Origin: Actinoplanes subtropicus
GTDB taxonomy: Bacteria; Actinomycetota; Actinomycetes; Mycobacteriales; Micromonosporaceae
Direction of reading: 5' to 3'
Length of the DNA stretch: 64,000 nt
Assembly (NCBI RefSeq): GCF_000721705.1
Contig: NZ_JOJL01000006.1
Location: 175,120 to 239,119 of the forward strand
A program made the translations under genes and the position numbers. Position 1 is the first letter of the stretch. Every line of letters begins with the position of its first letter. Of this stretch, positions 52,097-61,331 are shown piece by piece. Under the pieces are notes generated by a model. It worked only from the letters and a program-made list of their open reading frames with translations, was not told the DNA's origin and made no database searches.

Positions 52097-53489
52097 GAGG
52101 GGAGCGTAGGGCGGAATGGTGGCGGCTGTAGAACGCGTACACCAGAAGGCCCAGCACGAACCAGACGGCGAAGCGGAGCCAGGTGATCGGGGAAAGGTAG
52201 GTGATCAGCCACAGCGAGAACAGCACGCCGATCGCGGGGACCACGGGCATCGCCGGCAGGCGGAAGGCTCTTGGCAGGTCGGGGCGGCGGTAGCGGAGCA
52301 CGATCACCGCCACGCAGACGACCACGAAGGCGAGCAGGATTCCGATGTTGGTCAGCTCCGCGGCCTGCTCGATAGGCAGGAAGCCGGCGATGATCGCGGA
52401 GACCACGCCGGCGATCCAGGTCACCCGGCTGGGCACCTGGCGGGCCGGGTGCAGGTGGGAGAACCAGCGGGGCAGCAGGCCGTCGCGGCTCATCGAGTAC
52501 CAGACCCGGGTGACGCCCAGCATGAAGGTGAACATCACGGTGAGGATGCCGATGATGGCGCCGACCGCGATCACGTCGGCCAGGCCGGAGAGGCCGACCG
52601 AGGCGAAGGCGCTGCTGAAGCCGCTCTCCGGGTCGATCTCGGTGTAGTGCTGCATGCCGGTGAGGACCAGGCAGGCCAGCACGTACAGGATCATGGAAAT
52701 GACCAGCGAATAGATGATCGCCCTGGGCATGTGGCGCCGGGCGTCGTGCGACTCCTCCGCGGCGGTGCTCATCGCGTCGTAGCCGAAGACCGCGAAGAAC
52801 ACCGTGGAGGCGCCGGTGATCGCCCCTCCCCACCCGTACGGGAAGAAGGGGGTGTAGTTAGCCGTATTGATGTGGAACATGCCGACGACGATCACCAGCA
52901 GGACGACGGCGACCTTGATGCCGACCACCGCCGTCTCGGTCCGGGCCGCCGTGCGGATGCCCCGATTCAGCAGGTACGCGATGAGCAGGCACAACACCAC
53001 CGCGAAGAGGTCGATCACGTGCCCGTGGCCGGTGCCGGGCGCGCCCAGCATCCACGCCGGCAGGTGGATCCCGATGTCGTCCAGCAGGAACGAGAAGTAA
53101 CCGCTGATGCCGATCGCCACCACCGAGACGATCGCCGTGTACTCCAGCAGCAGGTCCCAGCCGATGAACCAGCCGACGATCTCGCCCAGCACCGCGTAGC
53201 CGTACGTGTAGGCCGAGCCGGCCCGCGGGATCAGGCCGGCGAACTCGGCATACGACAGCGCGGCGCACGCCGAGGCCACGCCCGCGATCAGGAAGGAGAT
53301 GACGACCGCGGGGCCGGCCGTCTTGTTGGCGACCGCCCCGGCCAGCGCGAAGATGCCGGCGCCGATGATGCCGCCGACGCCGATCGCGGTCAGCTGGAAC
53401 AGCCCGAGCGACCGCTGGAGGCCGCTGCCTCCCTCGTCCGTGATGTCCTCGACCGGCTTGCGCCGGAACAGCTCCGATCGCACATCCAT
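52074..53489 (-). CDS. APC-family amino acid permease
   Basis: A 471-residue transporter with 12 or more helices. The first helix signature is VGGIIGAGIFALAGAVA, followed by GPAVVISFLIAG, YAEFAGLIPRAGSAYTYGY and AVFGYDAMSTAAEE (helix 6), the layout of the cationic/YfnA-like subgroup. It is upstream of and overlapping the HAD gene, and 41 bp downstream of the dodecin gene on the same strand. Imports an amino acid or polyamine by proton symport; the substrate is uncertain. Confidence 0.92.
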   Translation of the reverse strand: MDVRSELFRRKPVEDITDEGGSGLQRSLGLFQLTAIGVGGIIGAGIFALAGAVANKTAGPAVVISFLIAGVASACAALSYAEFAGLIPRAGSAYTYGYAVLGEIVGWFIGWDLLLEYTAIVSVVAIGISGYFSFLLDDIGIHLPAWMLGAPGTGHGHVIDLFAVVLCLLIAYLLNRGIRTAARTETAVVGIKVAVVLLVIVVGMFHINTANYTPFFPYGWGGAITGASTVFFAVFGYDAMSTAAEESHDARRHMPRAIIYSLVISMILYVLACLVLTGMQHYTEIDPESGFSSAFASVGLSGLADVIAVGAIIGILTVMFTFMLGVTRVWYSMSRDGLLPRWFSHLHPARQVPSRVTWIAGVVSAIIAGFLPIEQAAELTNIGILLAFVVVCVAVIVLRYRRPDLPRAFRLPAMPVVPAIGVLFSLWLITYLSPITWLRFAVWFVLGLLVYAFYSRHHSALRSPHDPRSDH

Positions 53490-53530
53490 GCATATGGATC
53501 TACTCGTCCCCGGCCGAGGGCGCCACTCGA

Positions 53531-53740
53531 TCAGTCCTCGACGCGGAAGCCGATCTTCAACCGGACCTGGTAATACGCCACGTCACCGTCGGCCACCTGC
53601 CCACGGACCTCCTGCGTTTCAAACCATTCGATATTGCGTACGGTTTGGGCGGCCTTGCGAATAGCGGTGCGAATCGCGTCGTCGACGCTGGTGGGGCTGC
53701 TCCCCACGACCTCGGTCAGCCGGTACACGTGATTGGTCAT
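53531..53740 (-). CDS. Dodecin (flavin-binding dodecamer)
   Basis: A 69-residue protein that is clearly a dodecin: VYRLTEVVGSSPTSVDDAIR, then KAAQTVRNIEWFETQEVRG with the flavin-stacking Trp, and YYQVRLKIGFRVED. Dodecins store or buffer FMN/FAD or lumichrome in the cytosol. Small but full length (family 65-75). It is transcribed divergently from the ECF sigma factor gene; 85 bp lie between the starts. Confidence 0.95.
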   Translation of the reverse strand: MTNHVYRLTEVVGSSPTSVDDAIRTAIRKAAQTVRNIEWFETQEVRGQVADGDVAYYQVRLKIGFRVED

Positions 53741-53825
53741 GAGCCCACTCAACCAGAAGTGATGAGTTCCCGCGCCCGCACGCGTCTCATGTACGAGGCA
53801 CACGACGAGACGGAAGGATGACGTG

Positions 53826-54764
53826 ATGACTGCGGACACGCGGCTGGCGGAGCCGGCGTTCTCGGGGCTGGCCGAGCGGCACCGCCGGGAGTTGCACGTG
53901 CACTGCTACCGGATGCTCGGCTCGTTCGAGGACGCCGAGGACACGGTTCAGGAGACGTTCCTGCGCGCCTGGCGACGGCGGGAGACCTTCGCGGGCCGCT
54001 CGACGTTCCGGGCCTGGCTGTACCGGATCGCCACCAACGCCTGCCTGGACCTGCTCGCCCAGCGCCGCCCGCAGCCCGCGACCGGTGGCGAGGTGCTGTG
54101 GCTGCAGCCCTATCCGGACCGACTGCTCGACGAGAACACTCCGGAGACCGCCGCCGTCGCTCGGGAGACCATCGAGCTGGCATACGTGGTCGCACTCCAG
54201 CACCTCGCGCCGCGCCCGCGGGCCGCCCTGATCCTGCGGGACGTGCTCGGCTGGCCGGCGAAGGACGTCGCGGAGCTCCTCGGCGACTCGGTCAACTCCG
54301 TGAACAGCGCCCTGCAGCGGGCCCGCGCCGGCATGCGGGAGCACCTGCCCGCCGAGCGGCAGGACTGGACCGGCGGCGAGAGCGACCCCGGGACGCGCGA
54401 GCTGGTGCGCCGCTTCCTCGACGCCGCCGTGGCCACCGACGTCGGCCGGCTCGCCGCGCTGCTGCGGGACGACGTCCGCTGCTCGATGCCGCCCACGCCG
54501 GGCCTGTTCATCGGCCGCGAGGCGGTGGTGAACGACTGGATCGCGGACGGCTTCGAGGGCCTGGGACCGATGCGCTCCATGCTGACCGCGGTAAATCGGC
54601 AGCCCGCCGCCGCCTTCTACCTGTGGCGGGAGCCGGCGGGCGCGTACCTGCCGTTGACGCTCGACGTCCTGCGCATCACCGGCGGGGCGATCGCCGAGAT
54701 CATCACCTTCCACGCCGACCAGTTCCCGCGGCTCGGGCTCCCGGAGCGCCTGCCCGCGGAGTGA
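53826..54764 (+). CDS. ECF sigma factor with C-terminal SnoaL-like domain
   Basis: A 312-residue sigma factor. Region 2 is HCYRMLGSFEDAEDTVQETF, followed by STFRAWLYRIATNACLDLL; region 4 is LAPRPRAALILRDVLGWPA then VAELLGDSVNSVNSALQRAR. The C-terminal 120 residues (TRELVRRFLDAAVATDVGRL, then MPPTPGLFIGREAVVNDWI) form a SnoaL/NTF2-like domain of the SigG/SigJ type, which in such factors modulates activity without a separate anti-sigma. No anti-sigma gene is adjacent. ATG 53826 was chosen; GTG 53823 is possible. Confidence 0.9.
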   Translation: MTADTRLAEPAFSGLAERHRRELHVHCYRMLGSFEDAEDTVQETFLRAWRRRETFAGRSTFRAWLYRIATNACLDLLAQRRPQPATGGEVLWLQPYPDRLLDENTPETAAVARETIELAYVVALQHLAPRPRAALILRDVLGWPAKDVAELLGDSVNSVNSALQRARAGMREHLPAERQDWTGGESDPGTRELVRRFLDAAVATDVGRLAALLRDDVRCSMPPTPGLFIGREAVVNDWIADGFEGLGPMRSMLTAVNRQPAAAFYLWREPAGAYLPLTLDVLRITGGAIAEIITFHADQFPRLGLPERLPAE

Positions 54765-54785
54765 CCGTCTGGTATCCACAGTGGT

Positions 54786-55694
54786 ATGGAACTAGGGATC
54801 GCACTGCCGACATCGGGGGCGCTCGCGTCCGTAGCCAACATCAAGCGGGTCGCTCAGGAAGCCGAGCGCCTCGACTACGCCGCCCTCTGGACGTACGAGC
54901 GCCTCCTGCGCCCGCTCGCCAAGATCTTCCCCGGCCCGGACGGCGAGCTCGAACGCATCCCCGCCGACTACCGGGAGACGTACGAGCCGATCGAGACGCT
55001 CTCCTTCGTGGCCGCGCTGACCGAGCGGATCAAGCTGGGCACCAGCATCGTCGACGCGCTGTTCCACGCTCCCGTGGTGCTCGCCCGGCGGTACGCGACG
55101 CTCGACCGGCTCAGCGGCGGCCGGGTGATCGCCGGGATCGGGCAGGGCTGGATGCCGCAGGAGTTCGCCACCGTGAACGTGCCGCTCAAGCGCCGCGGCG
55201 CCGGCTTCGACGAGCATGTGGCGGCGATGCGGGCCTGCTGGGGGCCGGATCCGGTCGCGTACCAGGGCCGGTTCTACCAGATCGAGGCCTCGGAGCTGAA
55301 CCCGAAGCCGGTCCAGGCGCACCTCCCGATCATCATCGGCACCAACGGTGATGCCGGCATCCGGCGGGCCGCGCGCATCGCCGACGGGATCAACCCCAAT
55401 GCCTTCTCGTACGAGCAGGTGGCCGGCGCGGTGCGCACGTTCCGGACGGCCGCCGCCGAACAGGGCCGGCACGCCGACTCGCTCACCGTGACGGTCCGGG
55501 CCAACGTGCCGATCGTCGCGGACGCGCTGGGCGAGGGCCGGCCGTTCCTGGGCGGCTCCCCCGCCGAGATCGCCACCGACCTCACGGCTCTCGGCGAGGC
55601 CGGCGTCGACCACGTGCTCTTCTCCAACGTCGCCCCGGACGGCATCGACAACCACCTGCGCCTCATGGCCGACCTGCGCAGCCGGGTCGGTTGA
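54786..55694 (+). CDS. F420-dependent LLM-class oxidoreductase
   Basis: A 302-residue luciferase-like protein (MELGIALPTSG, LWTYERLLRP, LDRLSGGRVIAGIGQGWMPQ, LPIIIGTNGDAGIRRAARIAD). RTDWGY-like variants are absent, but the GxGxGW motif and the Arg-rich C-terminal strand are typical of F420 binders. It differs from the one at 30.3 kb. 21 bp after the sigma factor gene, perhaps in its regulon. Substrate unknown. Confidence 0.87.
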   Translation: MELGIALPTSGALASVANIKRVAQEAERLDYAALWTYERLLRPLAKIFPGPDGELERIPADYRETYEPIETLSFVAALTERIKLGTSIVDALFHAPVVLARRYATLDRLSGGRVIAGIGQGWMPQEFATVNVPLKRRGAGFDEHVAAMRACWGPDPVAYQGRFYQIEASELNPKPVQAHLPIIIGTNGDAGIRRAARIADGINPNAFSYEQVAGAVRTFRTAAAEQGRHADSLTVTVRANVPIVADALGEGRPFLGGSPAEIATDLTALGEAGVDHVLFSNVAPDGIDNHLRLMADLRSRVG

Positions 55695-55700
55695 TCGAGG

Positions 55701-57248
55701 TCACGGGGGCCCGACCAGGGTCAGCACCGATTCGAGCGGGTCGAAACCCTCCGGCAGGCCCGGCGTCCGCCACGACCCGGCGGGCGCCGACGGCGGCAGC
55801 CACTCCGGCCGGAAGATGCCGATCGCCAGGTCCAGGTCGTCCAGGTGCTTGCGCAACTCGTCCGAGATCGGGGTGCGCAGGTGCTCGGCCCACAGCCGTA
55901 CGCGCAGCTCCCGCACCTCGTCGCCCAGGGTGACCAGTGCCGCGGTCAGTTCGGTGTCCACGCCGGCCATCGAGCGGCTGAAGAAGTTCGCCGAGCCGAC
56001 CGCGGCGAACTGGTCGTCCACGATCACGATCTTGGTGTGCACGGTGAGGTGCTCGACCCGCCAGAGGCCGACGTTGCGGCGCAGGTGCTGCGGCAGCGGG
56101 TCGATGACCTTCCGTTGCAGGTCGGCGTTGATCGTGCCGTTGATCAGCGGGGAGGACTCGGCCGGGTCGCGCGAGCCGGACCCGACCAGGATCACCTTCA
56201 CCCCGCGGGCGGCGGCCGCGCGCACGTGCGGGTACAGCTCGAAGCGGTGGTCGCCGCCCGGGTACTCGTGGAAGTACTGGTCCTCGATGTAGACGTAGCG
56301 GCGGGCCGCGTTGATCGCCTGCACCAGGGTCAGATAGACCTCCTGGACGCCCTCCGGCGCCACGTCGCTGTAGTGCCGCCGCTCCCAGGGCAGCAGCGAG
56401 TCGATGTACCAGGGCCCGACCGACCGCAGGACCTGGCAGGCCGCGCCGGTCACCGGCTGCGCAGCCTGCGGTGGGGGCGCGGGGATCTCGCCGGGCATGT
56501 CGCCCGGGTTGAGCAGCGGCAGGCCCTTGACGGTCGGCCAGACATAGCGCTTGCGGGGCAGGTTGATCACGCCGGTCCAGCGCATCCGCAGCACCCGCCA
56601 GACGTCCGCGGCCGCCGGGCCCTTGATGATCGCGCCGGCGTCGTGCCAGCCCCAGCGGCCGCCCTTCACGGTCTGCCGGCGGTGCGGCGTCTCGTCGACC
56701 CGGTTCGCCGCGTAGTCGATCCCGCCGATCGCCGCGGTGATCTCGGTGCCGCGCCGGATCAGGGTGATCTTCTGGTGGTTGGAGCCGATGCCCGAGCCGG
56801 ACCAGTCCAGCGCCACCCGGTTGTGCAGCGGCGCCGCCACACTGCGCTTGTCGCAATCCCGGCGCCAGCGCCGCAGCCGGTGCGCCGAGGCCACGTTCTG
56901 GTGGAACGGCCCGATCGTGGGCCGGGCGATGCTGCTGCTCACCACCGCTCCGGCCAGGATCACCCGGACGTCCACCCCGTCGCAGGCCAGCCTGGTCAGC
57001 AGCGCGCCGAGCGGCTCGTAGCCGGGCTCCCCCGAGGTCCGCCCGGTCAGGTCCATCTCCGGATCCAACTGCAAACCGCAGATGTACGCCGCGTCGCCGG
57101 GCCGCAGCGACGTCAGCAACTCGCCCATCCGGCGCATCCAGAGCCGCCCGTCGATCACGAACTCGACCGACGAGTTCTCGCAGTGCGCCGCGACCGCGGG
57201 CGAGAGATACCGCGCCACCAGATCGTCCAGGTCGTCGAGCGAGGCCAT
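55701..57248 (-). CDS. Phospholipase D-like protein (cardiolipin-synthase family)
   Basis: A 515-residue protein with two PLD domains. HKD motif 1 has His158 and Lys160 (SNHQKITLI), but the Asp expected four residues later is Arg. Motif 2 is complete (VHTKIVIVDD followed by GSANF). No signal or membrane helix is seen. Two-HKD proteins form one active site from both motifs, so the missing Asp may reduce or alter activity. Possible roles are phospholipid headgroup exchange or a nuclease-like function. Monocistronic, convergent with the F420 gene. Confidence 0.8.
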   Translation of the reverse strand: MASLDDLDDLVARYLSPAVAAHCENSSVEFVIDGRLWMRRMGELLTSLRPGDAAYICGLQLDPEMDLTGRTSGEPGYEPLGALLTRLACDGVDVRVILAGAVVSSSIARPTIGPFHQNVASAHRLRRWRRDCDKRSVAAPLHNRVALDWSGSGIGSNHQKITLIRRGTEITAAIGGIDYAANRVDETPHRRQTVKGGRWGWHDAGAIIKGPAAADVWRVLRMRWTGVINLPRKRYVWPTVKGLPLLNPGDMPGEIPAPPPQAAQPVTGAACQVLRSVGPWYIDSLLPWERRHYSDVAPEGVQEVYLTLVQAINAARRYVYIEDQYFHEYPGGDHRFELYPHVRAAAARGVKVILVGSGSRDPAESSPLINGTINADLQRKVIDPLPQHLRRNVGLWRVEHLTVHTKIVIVDDQFAAVGSANFFSRSMAGVDTELTAALVTLGDEVRELRVRLWAEHLRTPISDELRKHLDDLDLAIGIFRPEWLPPSAPAGSWRTPGLPEGFDPLESVLTLVGPP

Positions 57249-57344
57249 GCTCGGACCCTACCGTCGGAGGTAGGGCTGGCCATACCCGAAACCGGTGGCT
57301 GGCCGGATCGCCGCCGGCCGGCGCCCCGCCTAGCGTCTGCAGGC

Positions 57345-59789
57345 ATGTTCGATCTTCGCCTCGCCGTCAAACTGCTGCGTCACCGCGCCGGGCCGGCCGT
57401 GGCCACCCTGATCGCCCTCGCCGCCGGCGTGCTGATCCTGACCGCGGTCGGCACGCTGGTCGAGTCGGGCCTGCGCTTCCGCCCGGCGCCCGTGCTCTAC
57501 CGCGCCGCCGACGTGGTCGTCGCCCACCGCGAGGTCACCTGGAGCGGCAAGGACTTCACCGGGGACACCGAGACCGCGAGCGCCGCGCTGCCGGCCGGCA
57601 CGGTCGACGCTGCGCTGGCCGAGCGGATCCGGCGGCTGCCCGGGGTCAGCGCCGTGGCCGGCGACGACCGGGTCGTCATCGACGCGCCCGCCGCGGTCGG
57701 GCACGGCTTCGGGGTGTTCGCGTTAACCGGCCGCCCCGCGGTCGACGCGCCGCGCGCCGACGACGAGGTGGTGGCCGATCGGCGGCTGGGCGTCGCCGCC
57801 GGCGATCGCCTCGCGCTGCGGGTCGCGGGCGTCTCGCGGACCTATCGGGTGACCGCCACCGCGGACACCGGCGCGGCGCAGGTGTTCTTCACCGACGCGC
57901 AGGCCGCCCGGCTCTCCGCGCATCCCGGCCGGTTCAACGCGATCGGCGTCAAGACCTCCGATCCGGCGGCGGTGCGGGCCGTCGCGGGCGCCGACGCGTA
58001 CGCCGGGGCGGCCCGCGGCGAGGCCGAGCAGTCGGCCGGGCTCGCCGCCCGCGACCTGCTGATCCAGGCCGGGTCGGCGTTCGGCGGGTACGTGCTCCTG
58101 CTGATGGTCTTCGTGGTGGCCGGCACGGTCGGGCTGTCCGTCCGGCACCGCCGGCGGGAGCTGGCCCTGCTGCGGGCGGTCGCCGCCACCGCCGGTCAGG
58201 TGCGCCGGCTGCTGGTGGCCGAGACCGCGCTGCTCGCCCTGGTGGCCGCCGTCCCCGGCGTGCCGGCCGGGCTGGTCGCGGCCCGGTGGGCGCACGGCGA
58301 GCTGATCGACCGCGGCTTCCTCCCGGCCGGCTATCCGGCCGCCGCCGGGTGGCTGGCCGCGCCGGCCGCGGTGGGCGTCGCCGTGCTGGTGGCGGTGCTG
58401 GCCGCGCTGATCGCCGGGCGCCGGGTGAGCCGGATCAAGCCGGTCGAGGCGCTCGGCGAGGCCGCCGTCGAGCCACCGCGCCCCGGCCGGGTGCGGCTGG
58501 TCTCCGGGCTGGTCACCCTGGCCATGGCGGTCGCCGCCGGCGGGGCCGGGCTGGCCGGGCTGGGCGGGGCCGACACGGCGCTGGCCGGCGCGGCCGGCAT
58601 GCTGTACCTGTTCGTGACGGCGGTGGCGCTGCTCGCGCCCTGGATCAACGGGTTCGCCGCCCGGCTGCTCGCGCCGGCGCTCACCAAGCTGTGGCCGGCC
58701 AGCGGCTACCTCGCCGGGCACAACCTGCGGGCGAACGCGCGGGGCATGGCCACCGTGCTGACCGCGCTCGTGCTGGCGGTGGGCTTCGGCGGCTCGGTGT
58801 GGTTCCTGCAGGACAACCTGGAGCGCCAGACCGCCGCCCAGAGCCGGGAGGGCGTGCTCGCCGACCGGGTCGTGGTGGGCGCCGGTGGGGACGCGGCCGG
58901 GCAGATCCGGGAGCTGGCCGGGGTGCGCGCGGCGACCGGGGTACGGCGTACGTCGGTGGTCGTGCGCTCGATCGACGGCGTCGAGACGGTCGGCGCCCAG
59001 GCGGTGGACCCGGCCGGCCTCGGCGCCACGATGGATCTCGGGGTGCTCGCGGGGAGCCTGACCGACCTGCGCGCGGGCACGGTGGCGCTCTCCGCGACGC
59101 GGGCCTCGGCCGCGGGCCGGCACGTCGGCGACACGATGTCGCTCTGGCTCGGCGACGGCACGCCGGCGTCGCTGCGGGTGGTCGCGATCTACCGGCGCGG
59201 GCTCGGCTTCGGCGACGTGACGCTGGCCAAGCCGGCCGTGGCCGGGCACCTGCCCCGCGACGGCGACGACGAAGTACTCGTGCGCACCGGGCCGGGTGGC
59301 GCCACCGCGCTGGCCGCGTGGAGTGGCCGGCAGCCCGGCAGTGCGGTGCTCGACGCGGCGACCCGCGCCCGCGGTCTCGAAGGCGACCTGGCGGTCGGGG
59401 CCTGGCTCAACCGGATGCTGATCGGGGTGATGGTCGGCTACGCGGCGCTGGCGGCGGCCACCACGATGGTGCTAACCGCGCTTGCCCGCCGCCGCGAGCT
59501 GGCGCTGCTGCGGCTGGCCGGGGTCACCCGCCGGCAGGTCCGGCGGATGGTCCACGCCGAGCAGGCCGTGCTGCTCGGCGTGGCGGTGCTGCTCGGCGCG
59601 GCGATCGCGGCCGTCACGCTGGGCTCGATGGTGTGGGCGCTGACCGGCAGCCCGATCCCGTACGTGCCGCCGCTGGGCTGGCTGACCGTGCTGGGCGGGA
59701 CGGCCGCGCTGGCCCTGCTGACCACGATCTGGCCGGTGCGCCGGATGCTGCGCGCCGCCTCGATCGACGACCTCCGCGTCCGCGAGTGA
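57345..59789 (+). CDS. FtsX-like ABC-type permease (MacB/LolE family), large form
   Basis: An 814-residue membrane protein with two FtsX domains: helices near residues 15-40, 240-265, 290-315 and 345-370, then a duplicate set at about 385-410, 415-440, 470-490, 690-715, 735-760 and 775-795. Two large extracytoplasmic domains lie between. RHRRRELALLRAVAATAGQVR and ARRRELALLRLAGVTRRQVR are the coupling segments of the two halves. No ATPase of the LolD type is encoded next to it in this window, so it must rely on a partner elsewhere. Role inferred: export or release of lipoproteins, peptides or antibiotics. Confidence 0.88.
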   Translation: MFDLRLAVKLLRHRAGPAVATLIALAAGVLILTAVGTLVESGLRFRPAPVLYRAADVVVAHREVTWSGKDFTGDTETASAALPAGTVDAALAERIRRLPGVSAVAGDDRVVIDAPAAVGHGFGVFALTGRPAVDAPRADDEVVADRRLGVAAGDRLALRVAGVSRTYRVTATADTGAAQVFFTDAQAARLSAHPGRFNAIGVKTSDPAAVRAVAGADAYAGAARGEAEQSAGLAARDLLIQAGSAFGGYVLLLMVFVVAGTVGLSVRHRRRELALLRAVAATAGQVRRLLVAETALLALVAAVPGVPAGLVAARWAHGELIDRGFLPAGYPAAAGWLAAPAAVGVAVLVAVLAALIAGRRVSRIKPVEALGEAAVEPPRPGRVRLVSGLVTLAMAVAAGGAGLAGLGGADTALAGAAGMLYLFVTAVALLAPWINGFAARLLAPALTKLWPASGYLAGHNLRANARGMATVLTALVLAVGFGGSVWFLQDNLERQTAAQSREGVLADRVVVGAGGDAAGQIRELAGVRAATGVRRTSVVVRSIDGVETVGAQAVDPAGLGATMDLGVLAGSLTDLRAGTVALSATRASAAGRHVGDTMSLWLGDGTPASLRVVAIYRRGLGFGDVTLAKPAVAGHLPRDGDDEVLVRTGPGGATALAAWSGRQPGSAVLDAATRARGLEGDLAVGAWLNRMLIGVMVGYAALAAATTMVLTALARRRELALLRLAGVTRRQVRRMVHAEQAVLLGVAVLLGAAIAAVTLGSMVWALTGSPIPYVPPLGWLTVLGGTAALALLTTIWPVRRMLRAASIDDLRVRE

Positions 59790-59794
59790 CCGGC

Positions 59795-61237
59795 TCACAC
59801 CACTTCGTGCACGGCGGCGACGACGGTCTGCCGGCGGCCGGCCGCCTTCGCCTCGTACAGCGCCTGGTCGGCGCGGGCGACCAGCTCGTCGGAGGTCTCG
59901 GCGCCGTTCCACACCGCCGCGCCCGCCGAGAACGACTGGCCGGCCGGGGTCGCCGCCCGCAGCCGGGCCAGGATCTCGACGGCCTCGGCGCCGGCCGCGC
60001 CGGGGAGCAGCACGATGAACTCCTCGCCGCCGTACCGGGCGAGCTGGTCGACCGCGCGCAGCTCGGCCGTCCACGCCGCGGCGGCGCCCTTGAGCAGCCG
60101 GTCGCCGGCGGGGTGCCCGAACTCGTCGTTGAACTTCTTGAAGTAGTCCAGGTCCAGCATGGCCACGACGAGCGGGGTGCGATCCCGGCGGGCCCGCTCG
60201 ATGGCCTGGGGCAGCTCGCTCGCCCACGACCGCCGGTTCGGCAGGCCGGTCAGCTCGTCCACCCGGGCCAGCAGCCGCAGCTGCTGCGCCTGCGTGTCGA
60301 TCTCGCGCAACAGCTGCGCCATCCGGGTGATCACCAGCAGGAACAGGGCGATCGAACTGATCACGATGGCGAGCCCGTCGACGACCCGGCCGCGCAGCAG
60401 CTCCATCGCGAGCAGGCCCGGCGCGATCAGCGACGCCGCGGTCAGCACGACGAGCAGCCGGCGGCTAAGGCCCCGTTCCGGCGTGGTGGCCCGCTCGCCG
60501 ATCTCCCGCACCGACGGGTGCAGCGCGGCGGCGCCCATCAGCAGGTACGCGACGAAGTAGTTGGTGGACAGGATCCGCTGCACCGCCGTGGGCGGATCCC
60601 AGGCGATCTGGTTGATCACCGCCCAGGCGACGTCCCCGGCCAGGAAGACCAGCAGCGAGGCGGTCAGCAGCCGGAACGAGGCGTTCCGGGTGCCGCCGCC
60701 GAGCAGCAGCCGCACCATCATGGCGATCAGCAGGATGTCGCCGGCCGGGAACAGCACGCCCCACAGCTGGGTGCCGAGGTCGACATGCGGCGCGCCGACC
60801 GCCGGCCCGATGATGAACACCCAGGTCAGCAGGCCGAAGCCGGTGGCGATCGTGGTCGCGTCGACCATCGCGGTCCAGTTCCGCCAGGAGGTGCGGATCC
60901 AGGACAGGTGCACGGCGCCCGCGATCAGGCAGGGGTACAGCGCGAAGTAGACGTAGACGGCGGGCGAGGGCCACGAGTCGTCGTGCAGCACGCGCGTGTA
61001 GATGACCTCGACGACCTGACCGGTGGCGTTGCAGAACAGCCCGGCGGCGAACCACCACCAGGCGCCCTGACCGACCGGCCGTCGCCGCCGCACGCCGACG
61101 GCGATGGCCGCGACGGCGAGATACCCGATACCGACCGCCAGCCCGGTCTGCGCCCAGGTGTCGGCCGGGACGAAGAAGTAGACAACGCAGCACAGCACCG
61201 CCGAAGCCAGGTAAAGCCGCATGGACCTCGTCGTCAT
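59795..61237 (-). CDS. Membrane-bound diguanylate cyclase (GGDEF)
   Basis: A 480-residue protein. Eight to nine hydrophobic helices (residues 5-310 from ATG 61237) precede a GGDEF domain with DELTGLPNRRSW and the active variant YGGEEF. An inhibitory RxxD upstream of GGEEF is not clear (LRAVDQLAR may qualify). It makes c-di-GMP from two GTP. ATG 61237 and ATG 61222 are both possible starts; no strong ribosome site. It is convergent with the FtsX-like gene and 4 bp from it, but no functional link is evident. Confidence 0.88.
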   Translation of the reverse strand: MTTRSMRLYLASAVLCCVVYFFVPADTWAQTGLAVGIGYLAVAAIAVGVRRRRPVGQGAWWWFAAGLFCNATGQVVEVIYTRVLHDDSWPSPAVYVYFALYPCLIAGAVHLSWIRTSWRNWTAMVDATTIATGFGLLTWVFIIGPAVGAPHVDLGTQLWGVLFPAGDILLIAMMVRLLLGGGTRNASFRLLTASLLVFLAGDVAWAVINQIAWDPPTAVQRILSTNYFVAYLLMGAAALHPSVREIGERATTPERGLSRRLLVVLTAASLIAPGLLAMELLRGRVVDGLAIVISSIALFLLVITRMAQLLREIDTQAQQLRLLARVDELTGLPNRRSWASELPQAIERARRDRTPLVVAMLDLDYFKKFNDEFGHPAGDRLLKGAAAAWTAELRAVDQLARYGGEEFIVLLPGAAGAEAVEILARLRAATPAGQSFSAGAAVWNGAETSDELVARADQALYEAKAAGRRQTVVAAVHEVV

Positions 61238-61331
61238 GGCCCGATGCATCGGACGCGGCCCCGGCCGTCTGAGGCGTTCTCCCCGACGGCAACCACCTTG
61301 CAACCGTCCGGGGATCAACACCCCACTTTCG

